A DNA stretch of 64,000 nucleotides, taken from the NCBI GenBank assembly GCA_046295975.1, contig JBKBMG010000023.1, positions 1 to 64,000 of the forward strand, in the 5' to 3' direction. Source of the stretch: UBA2357 sp046295975 (GTDB taxonomy: Bacteria > Pseudomonadota > Gammaproteobacteria > Burkholderiales > Rhodocyclaceae). Below the pieces are notes generated by a model that worked only from the letters and a program-made list of their open reading frames with translations, ran no database searches and was not told the origin of the DNA. Of this stretch, positions 36,210-44,902 are shown piece after piece (position 1 is the first letter of the stretch; the number at the start of each line of letters is the position of its first letter). The translations under genes were made by a program, and so were the position numbers.

Positions 36210-36442
36210 CGATCGACAGGGGGCGGGTGCGATGGCAGTGTCGGCGGGCCTTGCTGGAGCTCGACCTGGTGTTCGCACGCTTCCTGGAGCGGCATTTCGA
36301 TCGTCTTGACGATGAGCAACTGGCTGCGCTCGACGATTTGTTGCGGACCGAGGATCACGACTTGTGGGCAATGGTCAACGGGAGCAAGCCATGCACGAAT
36401 GATCGCTGGGGGGAGATTCTCGAGCTGCTGCGTCAGACCTGA
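36206..36442 (+). CDS. sdhE: FAD assembly factor SdhE
   Basis: 78 residues. SdhE (YgfY/Sdh5) binds SdhA and promotes its covalent flavinylation. The RGxxE-like region appears as RRALLELDLVFARFLERHF, followed by DEQLAALDDLLRTEDHDLW, the family signature. Overlapping the sdhB stop (ATGA), it is translationally coupled, as fits an assembly factor needed in step with the enzyme. Confidence 0.9.
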   Translation: MTIDRGRVRWQCRRALLELDLVFARFLERHFDRLDDEQLAALDDLLRTEDHDLWAMVNGSKPCTNDRWGEILELLRQT

Positions 36443-36506
36443 CGCGCCAGTTTGGGCAAGCGATTCGTTGTTTAAACACGGGTAAGCAACAAAAGGGATG
36501 AGACCT

Positions 36507-37799
36507 ATGAGCACTGAACGCACCGCAACCCTGACCGTCGACGGCAAGACCGTCGAGTTTCCGATCATGTCCGGCACCCATGGCCAGGACGTCATCGACA
36601 TCCGCAGCCTGGGCGCCAAGACCGGCCTGTTCACCTACGACTCGGGTTTTCTGTCGACCGGCAGCTGCAAGTCGTCTATCACCTTCATTGACGGTGACAA
36701 GGGCGAGCTGTTGTATCGCGGCTACCCCATCGAGCAGCTGGCCGAGCAGTGCAACTTCCTGGAAGTGGCCTACCTGCTGAAGAACGGCGAGCTGCCCAAC
36801 GCGTCCCAGAAAGTCGAGTTCGAGAACACCATCAAGAACCACACGATGGTGCACGACCAGCTTACCCGCTTCTACAACGGCTTCCGCCGTGATGCGCACC
36901 CGATGGCAATCATGGTCGGCGTGGTCGGTGCGTTGTCCGCGTTTTACCACGAGGCGATGGATTTCTCCGACCAGGAGCACCGCAACATCTCGATCAACCG
37001 GCTGATCGCCAAGCTGCCGACGATCGTCGCAATGGCCTACAAGTACAACACCGGCCAACCGTTCATGTACCCGCGCAACGATCTCGACTACACCGCCAAC
37101 TTCATGCACATGATGTTCGGTACGCCGTGCGAGAAGTACGAGCCCAACCCGGTGCTGGTGCGTGCGCTGGACGTGATCTTCACCCTGCACGCCGACCACG
37201 AGCAGAATGCCTCCACCTCCACGGTGCGTCTGGCAGGTTCCTCGGGCGCGAACCCGTTCGCGTGCATCTCGGCCGGCATCGCCTGCCTGTGGGGTCCCGC
37301 GCACGGCGGCGCCAACGAGGCCTGCCTCAACATGCTGGAGGAAATCGGCGACGTGTCGCGCGTCGGCGAGTACATCAAGCGTGCCAAGGACAAGAACGAC
37401 AGCTTCAAGCTGATGGGCTTTGGCCATCGCGTGTACAAGAACTTTGATCCGCGTGCCAAGCTCATGGGCAAGGTCTGCGCCGAAGTGCTGGGCGAACTGG
37501 GTCTGGAGAACGATCGCCTGTTCAAGCTCGCCAAGGAGCTCGAGAAGATCGCGCTGGAAGACGACTACTTCGTCGAGAAGAAGCTCTACCCGAACGTCGA
37601 TTTCTATTCTGGCATCGTGCAGAAGGCGCTCGGCATCCCCACCTCGATGTTCACCTGCATCTTCGCGTTGGCGCGTACGGTGGGGTGGATCACCCAGTGG
37701 GAAGAAATGATTACCGATCCGGAGTACAAGATCGGACGTCCGCGTCAGCTCTACATCGGCGCCGCGCGGCGCGATGTTCCGCCGCTGGCGCAGCGTTAA
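36507..37799 (+). CDS. gltA: citrate synthase
   Basis: 430 residues, the hexameric NADH-regulated Gram-negative type by length. It condenses acetyl-CoA and oxaloacetate. Catalytic residues lie in LHADHEQNASTSTVRL, GPAHGGANEACL and GFGHRVYKNFDPRA; the N-terminal small domain (ATLTVDGKTVEFPIMSGT) is the type seen in E. coli. An ATG three codons upstream is possible, but AGGG is better spaced for 36507. It is 64 bp beyond sdhE, so probably read through from sdh. A terminator follows. Confidence 0.96.
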   Translation: MSTERTATLTVDGKTVEFPIMSGTHGQDVIDIRSLGAKTGLFTYDSGFLSTGSCKSSITFIDGDKGELLYRGYPIEQLAEQCNFLEVAYLLKNGELPNASQKVEFENTIKNHTMVHDQLTRFYNGFRRDAHPMAIMVGVVGALSAFYHEAMDFSDQEHRNISINRLIAKLPTIVAMAYKYNTGQPFMYPRNDLDYTANFMHMMFGTPCEKYEPNPVLVRALDVIFTLHADHEQNASTSTVRLAGSSGANPFACISAGIACLWGPAHGGANEACLNMLEEIGDVSRVGEYIKRAKDKNDSFKLMGFGHRVYKNFDPRAKLMGKVCAEVLGELGLENDRLFKLAKELEKIALEDDYFVEKKLYPNVDFYSGIVQKALGIPTSMFTCIFALARTVGWITQWEEMITDPEYKIGRPRQLYIGAARRDVPPLAQR

Positions 37800-37847
37800 G
37801 CAGTGATGGCGGAGAGGGAAGGGAGAGGAACCCGGGCCTGAATGCTG

Positions 37848-37879
37848 CGGGATGGTCGCGTCTGCGGCCATCCCGTTTT
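37848..37879 (+). terminator. terminator of the sdh-gltA operon
   Basis: CGGGATGG (37848-37855) pairs with CCATCCCG (37868-37875), followed by TTTTC. It lies about 50 bp past the gltA stop and 76 bp before the odhA start. Confidence 0.7.
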
Positions 37880-37951
37880 CGCATCCTTGCCCGGGATGTT
37901 CGTTTCCGCTTTGATGTTTCGTGCTCGAAGAAGCCGATAGGTGGCAAAACC

Positions 37952-40780
37952 ATGATGAAAGAACACAGATCCACATCGCATTTGTTCGGCAGCAATGCGC
38001 CGTTCGTGGAAGAGTTGTACGAGCAGTATCTCGACGACCCGTCCTCCGTCTCGGAGAGTTGGCGCGAGTATTTCGACAAGCTGCAGTCCCAGGCTGGCGC
38101 CGCGGTTCGCGACGTCGCCCACGGGCCGGTCATCGAGGCTTTCGCGCAGATGGCCAAGCAGGGCCGGGTGCGCACCGTCCAGGCCGGCGGTGATGACCAG
38201 CGCCAGGTCAGCACGCTGCAGTTGATCAACGCCTATCGCTTCCTCGGCAACCGCTGGGCCAATCTCGATCCGCTCAAGCGCACCGAACGGCCCGAGATCG
38301 CCGAACTCGAGCCCTCGTTCTATGGCTTTACCGAAGCCGACCTGAACAAGAGCTTCAACGTCGGCTCCTTCCACGGGTTCTCGACCGAACGCGCCACCTT
38401 GCGCGAGATTCTCGAAGCGCTGCGCCAGACCTATTGCGGTTCGATCGGCGCCGAATACATGTACATGTCGGATATCAGCCAGAAGCGCTGGATCCAGAGC
38501 CGCCTCGAGAGCATCCGCGGCACGCCGCGCTTCTCGGTGGAGGCCAAGCGTCGCATTCTCGAGCGCGTGACCGCCGCCGAGACGCTGGAGCGCTACCTGC
38601 ACACCAAGTACGTGGGTCAAAAGCGCTTCTCGCTCGAGGGTGGCGAATCGCTGATCGCGGCAATGGACGAGATCATCCGCGTAGGCGGCAGCCTCGGTGC
38701 CCAGGAGATCGTGATCGGCATGGCCCACCGTGGCCGTCTCAACGTGCTGGTCAATACCCTCGGCAAATCGCCGCAGATGCTGTTCTCCGAATTCGAGGGC
38801 AAGGCCGCCAGCGACCTGTCGTCGGGCGACGTGAAGTACCACATGGGCTTCTCCAGCGACGTCATGAGCCCAGGTGGTCCGGTGCATTTGACGCTGTCGT
38901 TCAACCCGTCCCACCTGGAGATCATCAACCCGGTGGTGGCCGGCTCCGTCTACGCGCGCCAGTTGCGTCGCGACGACGTGAAGAAGGAGCAGGTGCTGGG
39001 CGTGCTCATCCACGGCGATGCGGCGGTGGCTGGCCAGGGCGTCAACCAGGAGATGCTCAACTTCTCCCAGACCCGTGGATACGGTACGGGCGGCACCATC
39101 CATCTGGTGGCCAACAACCAGATCGGCTTCACCACCTCGGATCCGCGCGATCTGCGCTCCTCGCTCTACTGCACCGACGTGTTCAAGATGGTGGAGGCGC
39201 CGATCTTCCACGTGAACGGCGACGATCCCGAGGCGGTCGCGCTGGTCACGGCGCTGGCGGTGGAGTTCCGCAACGAGTTCAAGAAGGATGTCGTGATCGA
39301 CATCATCTGCTACCGCAAGCTCGGTCACAACGAGCAGGACGAGCCGATGGTGACCCAGCCGCTGATGTACAGCAAGGTGGCCAAGCATCCTGGCACGCGC
39401 AAGCTGTACGCTGATCGTCTGGTTGCCGAAGCTTCGATCTCGAACGACGAACCCGAGCAGATCATCAAGGAGTACCGCGAGCATCTCGACCGCGGCGAAC
39501 TGCTCTACAACCCGGTGCTGTCTGGCCACAGCAGCAAGTACGCGGTGGATTGGAGCCCCTTCCTCAAGCAGCCCTATACCGACGAGGCGGATACCGCGAT
39601 CCCGGCGCAGGAGGTGGTACGCCTGTCCGAGCGCCTGACCACGCTACCAGAAGGGTTCACGCTGCATTCACGGGTGAAGAAGATCATCGACGACCGTGCG
39701 GCGATGGCGCGCGGCGAGTTGCTCTTCGACTGGGGCATGGGGGAGAACCTCGCGTATGCCAGTCTGGTGGCGCAGGGCTACGGTGTGCGCATCTCGGGTG
39801 AGGACGTGGGCCGTGGCACCTTCTTCCATCGCCATGCGGTGCTGCACGACCAGAAGCGCGAGCGCTGGGACCACGGCACCCACATTCCGCTGCAACACAT
39901 CCAGGACGGGCAGGGTGGCTTCCATCTCTACGATTCGGTGTTGTCCGAAGAAGCCGTGCTGGCCTTCGAGTACGGTTACGCGACCGCCGAACCCAACCAG
40001 TTGGTGGTTTGGGAAGCCCAGTTCGGTGACTTTGTGAACGGTGCCCAGGTGGTGCTCGACCAGTTCATCAGCTCGGGCGAGGCCAAGTGGGGCCGGTTGT
40101 GCGGGCTCACGTTGATGCTGCCGCACGGTTTCGAAGGCCAGGGGCCCGAGCACTCCTCGGCACGTCTCGAACGTCTGATGAACAACGCCGCCGAGCAGAA
40201 CTGGCAGGTGTGCGTGCCGACTACCCCGGCGCAGATCTTCCACCTGCTGCGCCGCCAGATGGTGCGCAAGGTGCGCAAGCCGCTGGTGATCATCACGCCG
40301 AAGTCGCTGCTGCGCCACAAGGAAGCGGTGTCGACCTTCGATGATTTCGCCAAGGGCCGCTTCCAGACCGTGATTCCCGAAGTGGATGCGCTCGACCCGA
40401 AGAAGGTCAAGCGGGTGGTGTTGTGCCAGGGCAAGATCTACTACGAACTGCTCGCGTATCGCCGCGAGAACGAGATCAAGGACACCGCCATCCTTCGTAT
40501 CGAGCAGTTGTATCCGTTCCCGGCCGAGGCCTTCTCCAAGGCCGTGGGACAGTTCCCCAATGCCAAGGAGGTCGTGTGGGTGCAGGAAGAGCCGCGCAAC
40601 CAGGGCGCCTGGTACTGGCTGGCATCGCGTCAGCACCTGACTGACGTGCTCGGCGCCAAGCGCCGGCTGTTGCTGGTGAGCCGTCCCGCCGCGGCCGCGC
40701 CCGCCGTCGGGTACTACGCCAAGCACAACGCACAACAGAAAGAAGTGATTGAAAACGCGTTCAAGCCGATCGCCGACTGA
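37952..40780 (+). CDS. odhA: 2-oxoglutarate dehydrogenase E1 component
   Basis: 942 residues. It decarboxylates 2-oxoglutarate with thiamine diphosphate and passes the succinyl group to OdhB. The N-terminal E2-binding segment SNAPFVEELYEQYLDDP, the substrate and cofactor regions GMAHRGRLNVLVNTLGK, FNPSHLEIINPVV and GDAAVAGQGVNQEM, and RKLGHNEQDEPMVTQP all match SucA. The frame is open to 37685 inside gltA, but the start at 37952 follows AGGTGG and gives the expected N-terminus; the next codon is also ATG. It heads odhA-odhB-lpd. Confidence 0.97.
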   Translation: MMKEHRSTSHLFGSNAPFVEELYEQYLDDPSSVSESWREYFDKLQSQAGAAVRDVAHGPVIEAFAQMAKQGRVRTVQAGGDDQRQVSTLQLINAYRFLGNRWANLDPLKRTERPEIAELEPSFYGFTEADLNKSFNVGSFHGFSTERATLREILEALRQTYCGSIGAEYMYMSDISQKRWIQSRLESIRGTPRFSVEAKRRILERVTAAETLERYLHTKYVGQKRFSLEGGESLIAAMDEIIRVGGSLGAQEIVIGMAHRGRLNVLVNTLGKSPQMLFSEFEGKAASDLSSGDVKYHMGFSSDVMSPGGPVHLTLSFNPSHLEIINPVVAGSVYARQLRRDDVKKEQVLGVLIHGDAAVAGQGVNQEMLNFSQTRGYGTGGTIHLVANNQIGFTTSDPRDLRSSLYCTDVFKMVEAPIFHVNGDDPEAVALVTALAVEFRNEFKKDVVIDIICYRKLGHNEQDEPMVTQPLMYSKVAKHPGTRKLYADRLVAEASISNDEPEQIIKEYREHLDRGELLYNPVLSGHSSKYAVDWSPFLKQPYTDEADTAIPAQEVVRLSERLTTLPEGFTLHSRVKKIIDDRAAMARGELLFDWGMGENLAYASLVAQGYGVRISGEDVGRGTFFHRHAVLHDQKRERWDHGTHIPLQHIQDGQGGFHLYDSVLSEEAVLAFEYGYATAEPNQLVVWEAQFGDFVNGAQVVLDQFISSGEAKWGRLCGLTLMLPHGFEGQGPEHSSARLERLMNNAAEQNWQVCVPTTPAQIFHLLRRQMVRKVRKPLVIITPKSLLRHKEAVSTFDDFAKGRFQTVIPEVDALDPKKVKRVVLCQGKIYYELLAYRRENEIKDTAILRIEQLYPFPAEAFSKAVGQFPNAKEVVWVQEEPRNQGAWYWLASRQHLTDVLGAKRRLLLVSRPAAAAPAVGYYAKHNAQQKEVIENAFKPIAD

Positions 40781-40827
40781 CGGCACGTGCCAAGAATGCT
40801 CAACCGAACGACAGGGGAGAGAAATCC

Positions 40828-42021
40828 ATGCTGATCGAAGTGAAAGTGCCGCAGTTGTCCGAATCCGTTGCAGAGGCCACGCTGGTCGCCTGGCACAAGA
40901 AGGAAGGCGATGCGGTATCGCGTGACGAGAACCTGATCGACATCGAGACCGACAAGGTCGTGCTCGAGACCCCCGCGCCGGCCGATGGCGTGCTGGTCAA
41001 GATCATCAAGACGGATGGCGACACCGTTACCTCCGGTGAATTGATCGCCCAGATCGATACCGCCGCCAAGGCCGCGACGGCAGCAGGTGACAGCAAGCCG
41101 GCCGAGCCGGTGCCCGCCGTGCCCGCACCGCCGGCGGCCAAGGCACCCGCTGCGGGTGCGAGTGCCAGCCCGGCCGCACGCAAGATCCTGGACGAGAAAG
41201 GCATGTCTGCCGCCGAAGTGACCGGCACCGGTCGAGGTGGGCGCATCACCAAGGAAGACGCGGTAACGGCCCAGCCGCGCGCGGCAGCACCCGTGGCGCC
41301 GGCCGTGGCCATCTCCGGCGACCGGCCGGAAGAGCGCGTGCCGATGACACGCCTGCGCGCGCGTATCGCCGAGCGCCTGCTCCAGTCGAAGAACGAAAAC
41401 GCGATCCTGACCACCTTCAACGAAGTCAACATGGCGCCGGTGATGGCGCTGCGCAAGCAGTACGGCGAGAAGTTCGAGAAGGCGCATGGCGTGCGTCTGG
41501 GTTTCATGGGTTTCTTCGTCAAGGCTGCGGTTGCCGCGCTGAAGAAGTATCCGATCCTGAATGCCTCGGTCGACGGCAACGACATCGTCTATCACGGTTA
41601 CATCGACATCGGCATCGCCGTGGGCAGCCCGCGTGGTCTGGTGGTCCCGATCCTGCGTGACGCTGACCAGATGTCCATCGCCGACGTCGAGAAGAAGATC
41701 GCCGAGTACGGCCAGAAGGCCAAGGACGGCAAGTTGTCGCTGGAAGAACTGTCCGGCGGCACCTTCTCGATCTCCAACGGCGGGGTGTTCGGCTCCATGC
41801 TGTCCACGCCTATCATCAATCCGCCGCAGTCGGCGATTCTGGGTATTCACGCCACCAAAGACCGGCCGGTGGTCGAGAATGGCCAGATCGTGATCCGTCC
41901 GATCAACTACCTGGCGATGTCCTACGACCACCGCATCATCGACGGCCGCGAAGCCGTTCTGGGTCTGGTGACGATGAAGGAAGCGCTGGAAGATCCCGCC
42001 CGCCTGATCCTCGACGTCTGA
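40828..42021 (+). CDS. odhB: dihydrolipoyl succinyltransferase (E2 of 2-oxoglutarate dehydrogenase)
   Basis: 397 residues. One lipoyl domain (K43 in IETDKVVLE), an Ala/Pro linker, a subunit-binding domain (about 110-145, ASPAARKILDEKGMSA), and the catalytic domain with HxxxD in SYDHRIIDGREAV. The single lipoyl domain and VPQLSESVAEATL start distinguish it from AceF. Ribosome-binding site ggggagag. 47 bp after odhA. Confidence 0.97.
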   Translation: MLIEVKVPQLSESVAEATLVAWHKKEGDAVSRDENLIDIETDKVVLETPAPADGVLVKIIKTDGDTVTSGELIAQIDTAAKAATAAGDSKPAEPVPAVPAPPAAKAPAAGASASPAARKILDEKGMSAAEVTGTGRGGRITKEDAVTAQPRAAAPVAPAVAISGDRPEERVPMTRLRARIAERLLQSKNENAILTTFNEVNMAPVMALRKQYGEKFEKAHGVRLGFMGFFVKAAVAALKKYPILNASVDGNDIVYHGYIDIGIAVGSPRGLVVPILRDADQMSIADVEKKIAEYGQKAKDGKLSLEELSGGTFSISNGGVFGSMLSTPIINPPQSAILGIHATKDRPVVENGQIVIRPINYLAMSYDHRIIDGREAVLGLVTMKEALEDPARLILDV

Positions 42022-42031
42022 TCGTTCAGCC

Positions 42032-42061
42032 GGACCATGGCGCGTTGTCGCGCCGTGGTCC
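42032..42061 (+). other. intercistronic hairpin between odhB and lpd
   Basis: GGACCATGGCGCG pairs with CGCGCCGTGGTCC across a 4-base loop, with one G-U pair. There is no T-run, so it more likely guides mRNA processing or tunes the relative output of lpd than ends transcription. Confidence 0.55.
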
Positions 42062-42090
42062 GCGCCTCATCTCAATCCAGGGAGATCCCA

Positions 42091-43515
42091 ATGTCCAAAG
42101 AATTCGACGTGCTCGTCATCGGCGGCGGCCCGGGCGGCTATGTCGCGGCGATTCGCGCGGCGCAGCTCGGTTTCAAGACCGCGTGCTGCGAATCCAACCC
42201 GTATGCCGATCCCAAGGGTGAGCCGCGTCTGGGCGGCACCTGCCTGAACGTCGGCTGCATTCCGTCCAAGGCCTTGCTGCATACCTCCCATCTGTTCGAA
42301 GAGGCCGGTCACGGTTTTGCCGATCAGGGCATCAGCGTCGGTACGCCCAAGATCGATGTGGCCAAGATGCTCGCGCGCAAGAACGGCATCGTCGACCAGC
42401 TCACGGGCGGCATCAAGGGCTTGTTCAAGAAGAACAAGGTCACGCTGCTCAACGGCCATGGGTCGTTCGTCGCCCAGCAGTCGAACGGCTGGCAAGTGAA
42501 AGTCGGCGACGAAGTCGTCAGCGCCCGCCAGGTCATCGTTGCCACCGGTTCCAAGCCCCGCCACCTGGCAGGCATTCCGGTCGACAACAAGATCGTGTGC
42601 GACAACGTCGGTGCTCTGGATATCGACAATGTGCCGAAGAAGCTGGCGATCATCGGGGCTGGCGTGATCGGCCTGGAGATGGGGTCGGTGTGGCGCCGCC
42701 TCGGCGTCGAGGTCACGGTGCTGGAAGCGATGCCCGACTTTCTCGCTGCAGCCGATCAGGACGTCGCCAAGGAGGCGCTCAAGGTCTTTGCCAAACAAGG
42801 GCTCAACATCCAGCTCGGGGCCAGCATTGGCGACGTCAAGGTGGGCAAGAAGGGCGTCTCGCTGGCCTACACCGACAAGTCGGGGGCGGCACAGAAGCTT
42901 GACGCGGATCGCCTCATCGTGTCGGTGGGCCGGGTGCCCAATACCGACGGCTTGAATGCCGAGGCAGTGGGGCTCAAGCTCAACGAGCGCGGCATGATCG
43001 AGGTCGACGGCCACTGCCGTACCAACCTGCCCGGCATCTGGGCGGTGGGTGACGTGGTACGCGGCCCGATGCTGGCCCACAAGGCGATGGAAGAGGCGGT
43101 GATGGTCGCCGAGATCATGGCTGGCCAGTCCGGGCACTGCAATTTCGACACCGTACCCTGGGTGATCTACACCGCACCGGAAATCGCCTGGGTCGGCAAG
43201 ACCGAGCAGCAGCTCAAGGCCGAGGGCGCGAAATACCGTGTCGGCAAGATTCCGTTCGCCTTCAACGGCCGTGCCATGGGCATGGCTGCGCCGGAGGGGT
43301 TCGTGAAGATGCTGGCGTGCGCTGAAACCGATCGCATCCTGGGGGTGCATATCATTGGCGCCAACGCATCGGAACTGATCTCCGAGGCCGTGGTGGCGAT
43401 GGAGTTCGGTGGGGCGTCGGAAGATCTCGCCCGCATCTGCCATGCCCACCCGACGCTGTCCGAGGTGGTGCACGAGGCTGCCCTGGCCGTGGACAAGCGC
43501 CCGCTGCACTTCTAA
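42091..43515 (+). CDS. odhL: dihydrolipoyl dehydrogenase (E3 of 2-oxoglutarate dehydrogenase)
   Basis: 474 residues, without a lipoyl domain. FAD loop GGGPGGYVAAIRAAQLG at the start, redox cysteines in GGTCLNVGCIPSK, NAD loop GAGVIGLEMGSVWRRLG, and the His-Glu pair in CHAHPTLSEVVHE. It re-oxidises OdhB and probably also serves the glycine cleavage system. The start at 42091 is chosen for the family N-terminus and the purine-rich aGGGAGatc before it. It is a distinct paralog of the lipoyl-bearing E3 at 655-2439. Confidence 0.96.
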   Translation: MSKEFDVLVIGGGPGGYVAAIRAAQLGFKTACCESNPYADPKGEPRLGGTCLNVGCIPSKALLHTSHLFEEAGHGFADQGISVGTPKIDVAKMLARKNGIVDQLTGGIKGLFKKNKVTLLNGHGSFVAQQSNGWQVKVGDEVVSARQVIVATGSKPRHLAGIPVDNKIVCDNVGALDIDNVPKKLAIIGAGVIGLEMGSVWRRLGVEVTVLEAMPDFLAAADQDVAKEALKVFAKQGLNIQLGASIGDVKVGKKGVSLAYTDKSGAAQKLDADRLIVSVGRVPNTDGLNAEAVGLKLNERGMIEVDGHCRTNLPGIWAVGDVVRGPMLAHKAMEEAVMVAEIMAGQSGHCNFDTVPWVIYTAPEIAWVGKTEQQLKAEGAKYRVGKIPFAFNGRAMGMAAPEGFVKMLACAETDRILGVHIIGANASELISEAVVAMEFGGASEDLARICHAHPTLSEVVHEAALAVDKRPLHF

Positions 43516-43559
43516 TAGCGCCCGCGGGCCGCCGGCGCGCGGTCCGGGAGCGCCCCGAA

Positions 43560-43615
43560 CACCTGTGAGCTACTCCGCCCTGATGGGCGGGGCGGGTCAC
43601 AGGTGATTGTCTTTT
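43560..43615 (+). terminator. hairpin downstream of odhL
   Basis: CACCTGTGA (43560-43568) pairs with TCACAGGTG (43597-43605), with an inner CCGCCC/GGGCGG stem, followed by attgtctttt. It probably ends the odhA-odhB-odhL operon. Confidence 0.65.
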
Positions 43616-43639
43616 GGGCACAATCGCATTTGGGAAGCC

Positions 43640-43734
43640 CTGATTAAATCCCTACCGTTCCGGCTGAGCCTGTCTAAGCCTTGAGTTTCTCAGGCATGCC
43701 CTTAGACAAGCTCAGGGCGAACGGATTTAATCAG
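43640..43734. repeat. REP-like palindromic intergenic repeat
   Basis: A nested inverted repeat. The outer arms ctgattaaatcc (43640-43651) and ggatttaatcag (43723-43734) are perfect. The inner arms ctgagcctgtctaag (43664-43678) and cttagacaagctcag (43701-43715) have one G-U. The inner segment resembles the gacaagctcagggcgaacgg family of dispersed repeats found between genes in many proteobacteria. It could fold into one long hairpin in DNA or RNA. Confidence 0.75.
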
Positions 43735-43774
43735 TGCTTCATTTGTGATCCGGCCCCTTTTCGTCCACACCATC

Positions 43775-44887
43775 ATGCCCCACCGCATACTCAACGTTCC
43801 CGAGCACGGCATGCTCGACGCCTACGAGGCGCAGTTGAAATCCCGCGGCTATCGTTCCGATCCTGCCCAGCGCGCAGCTGCCCAGCGTCTGCAGCAACTC
43901 TATGCCGAGCTGATCGGTTTCAAGGCGGCGCGCAGCTCCGCCCTGCGCAAGTTGTTCACCCGCCCGCACATGCCGCGCAGCGTGTATTTCTGGGGCGGCG
44001 TGGGGCGGGGCAAGAGCTTTCTGATGGATTGCTTCTTCGACTCGGTGCCTTATCGGCGCAAGCGTCGGGTGCATTTCCACGCTTTCATGCAGGAAGTGCA
44101 GAACGATCTGCGCCAGTTCAACAATGCGCCCGATCCACTGCAGAAGGTGGCCGACCGGATCGCACGCGAAACCCGGTTGCTGTGCTTCGACGAGTTCCAC
44201 GTCTCCGACATCGCAGACGCCATGATCCTGGGCCGGTTGCTCGACGCCTTGTTTGCCCGCGGCGTGATCTTCGTCATGACCTCCAACTACCCCCCTGAGG
44301 GGCTTTATCCGAACGGCTTGCAGCGCATCAACTTCCTGCCGACCATCGAGATGATGAAGCGGCGCTTCGACGTGATCGAGGTTGACCACGGTACCGACTA
44401 TCGTTTGCGCACCTTGGAAAAGATGGAGATCTACCTGGTGCCGCCGGACGAAGAGGCCGAGCGCAAGATGCGCGACGACTTTCGCCGGCTGGCGGCCACC
44501 GAACGGGCCGGCGGCAACATCGAGATACTCGGGCGGGCGCTGTCGGTGGTCGGGCAGGCGCCCGGGGTGATCTGGTTCGACTTCGCAACCCTGTGCGGCG
44601 GTCCGCGCTCACAGAACGACTACCTGGAGATCGCCCGCGAGCACCACACCGTGCTGCTGTCCGGCGTGCCGCGGATGACCGCTGGACAGGCGTCGGAAGC
44701 ACGGCGCTTCACCTGGCTGATCGACGTGCTCTACGACCATCGCGTCAAGCTGATCATGAGTGCCGAAGTCGAGGCCCACGACCTCTACACCGAAGGCCAC
44801 AATGCCGGCGAATTCGTGCGCACCGTCAGCCGCTTGATCGAGATGCGCACCCGCGACTACCTTGCCGAAGCGCACCGCGTCGATTGA
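43775..44887 (+). CDS. zapE: cell division ATPase ZapE (AFG1 family)
   Basis: 370 residues from ATG at 43775; a GTG at 43745 is an alternative and neither start has a strong ribosome-binding site. An AFG1-like AAA ATPase: Walker A GGVGRGKSFLMDCFF, Walker B LLCFDEFHVSDIADAM, sensor FVMTSNYPPEGLYPNGLQR, and the later WFDFATLCGGPRSQNDYL. ZapE associates with the Z-ring in E. coli under stress. It lies next to the REP-like repeat and 15 bp upstream of the helicase gene. Confidence 0.92.
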   Translation: MPHRILNVPEHGMLDAYEAQLKSRGYRSDPAQRAAAQRLQQLYAELIGFKAARSSALRKLFTRPHMPRSVYFWGGVGRGKSFLMDCFFDSVPYRRKRRVHFHAFMQEVQNDLRQFNNAPDPLQKVADRIARETRLLCFDEFHVSDIADAMILGRLLDALFARGVIFVMTSNYPPEGLYPNGLQRINFLPTIEMMKRRFDVIEVDHGTDYRLRTLEKMEIYLVPPDEEAERKMRDDFRRLAATERAGGNIEILGRALSVVGQAPGVIWFDFATLCGGPRSQNDYLEIAREHHTVLLSGVPRMTAGQASEARRFTWLIDVLYDHRVKLIMSAEVEAHDLYTEGHNAGEFVRTVSRLIEMRTRDYLAEAHRVD

Positions 44888-44902
44888 TCGGGAGGTGTCG
44901 CG

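Noticed and set aside
33645..36371. 908-codon open frame on the minus strand
   Set aside because: It lies wholly antisense to sdhA and sdhB, whose products are unmistakable; its translation is His/Arg/Ala-rich with no family motifs, as expected for a GC-rich shadow frame.
37796..39529. 577-codon minus-strand frame over odhA
   Set aside because: Shadow of the odhA reading frame with no recognisable protein character.
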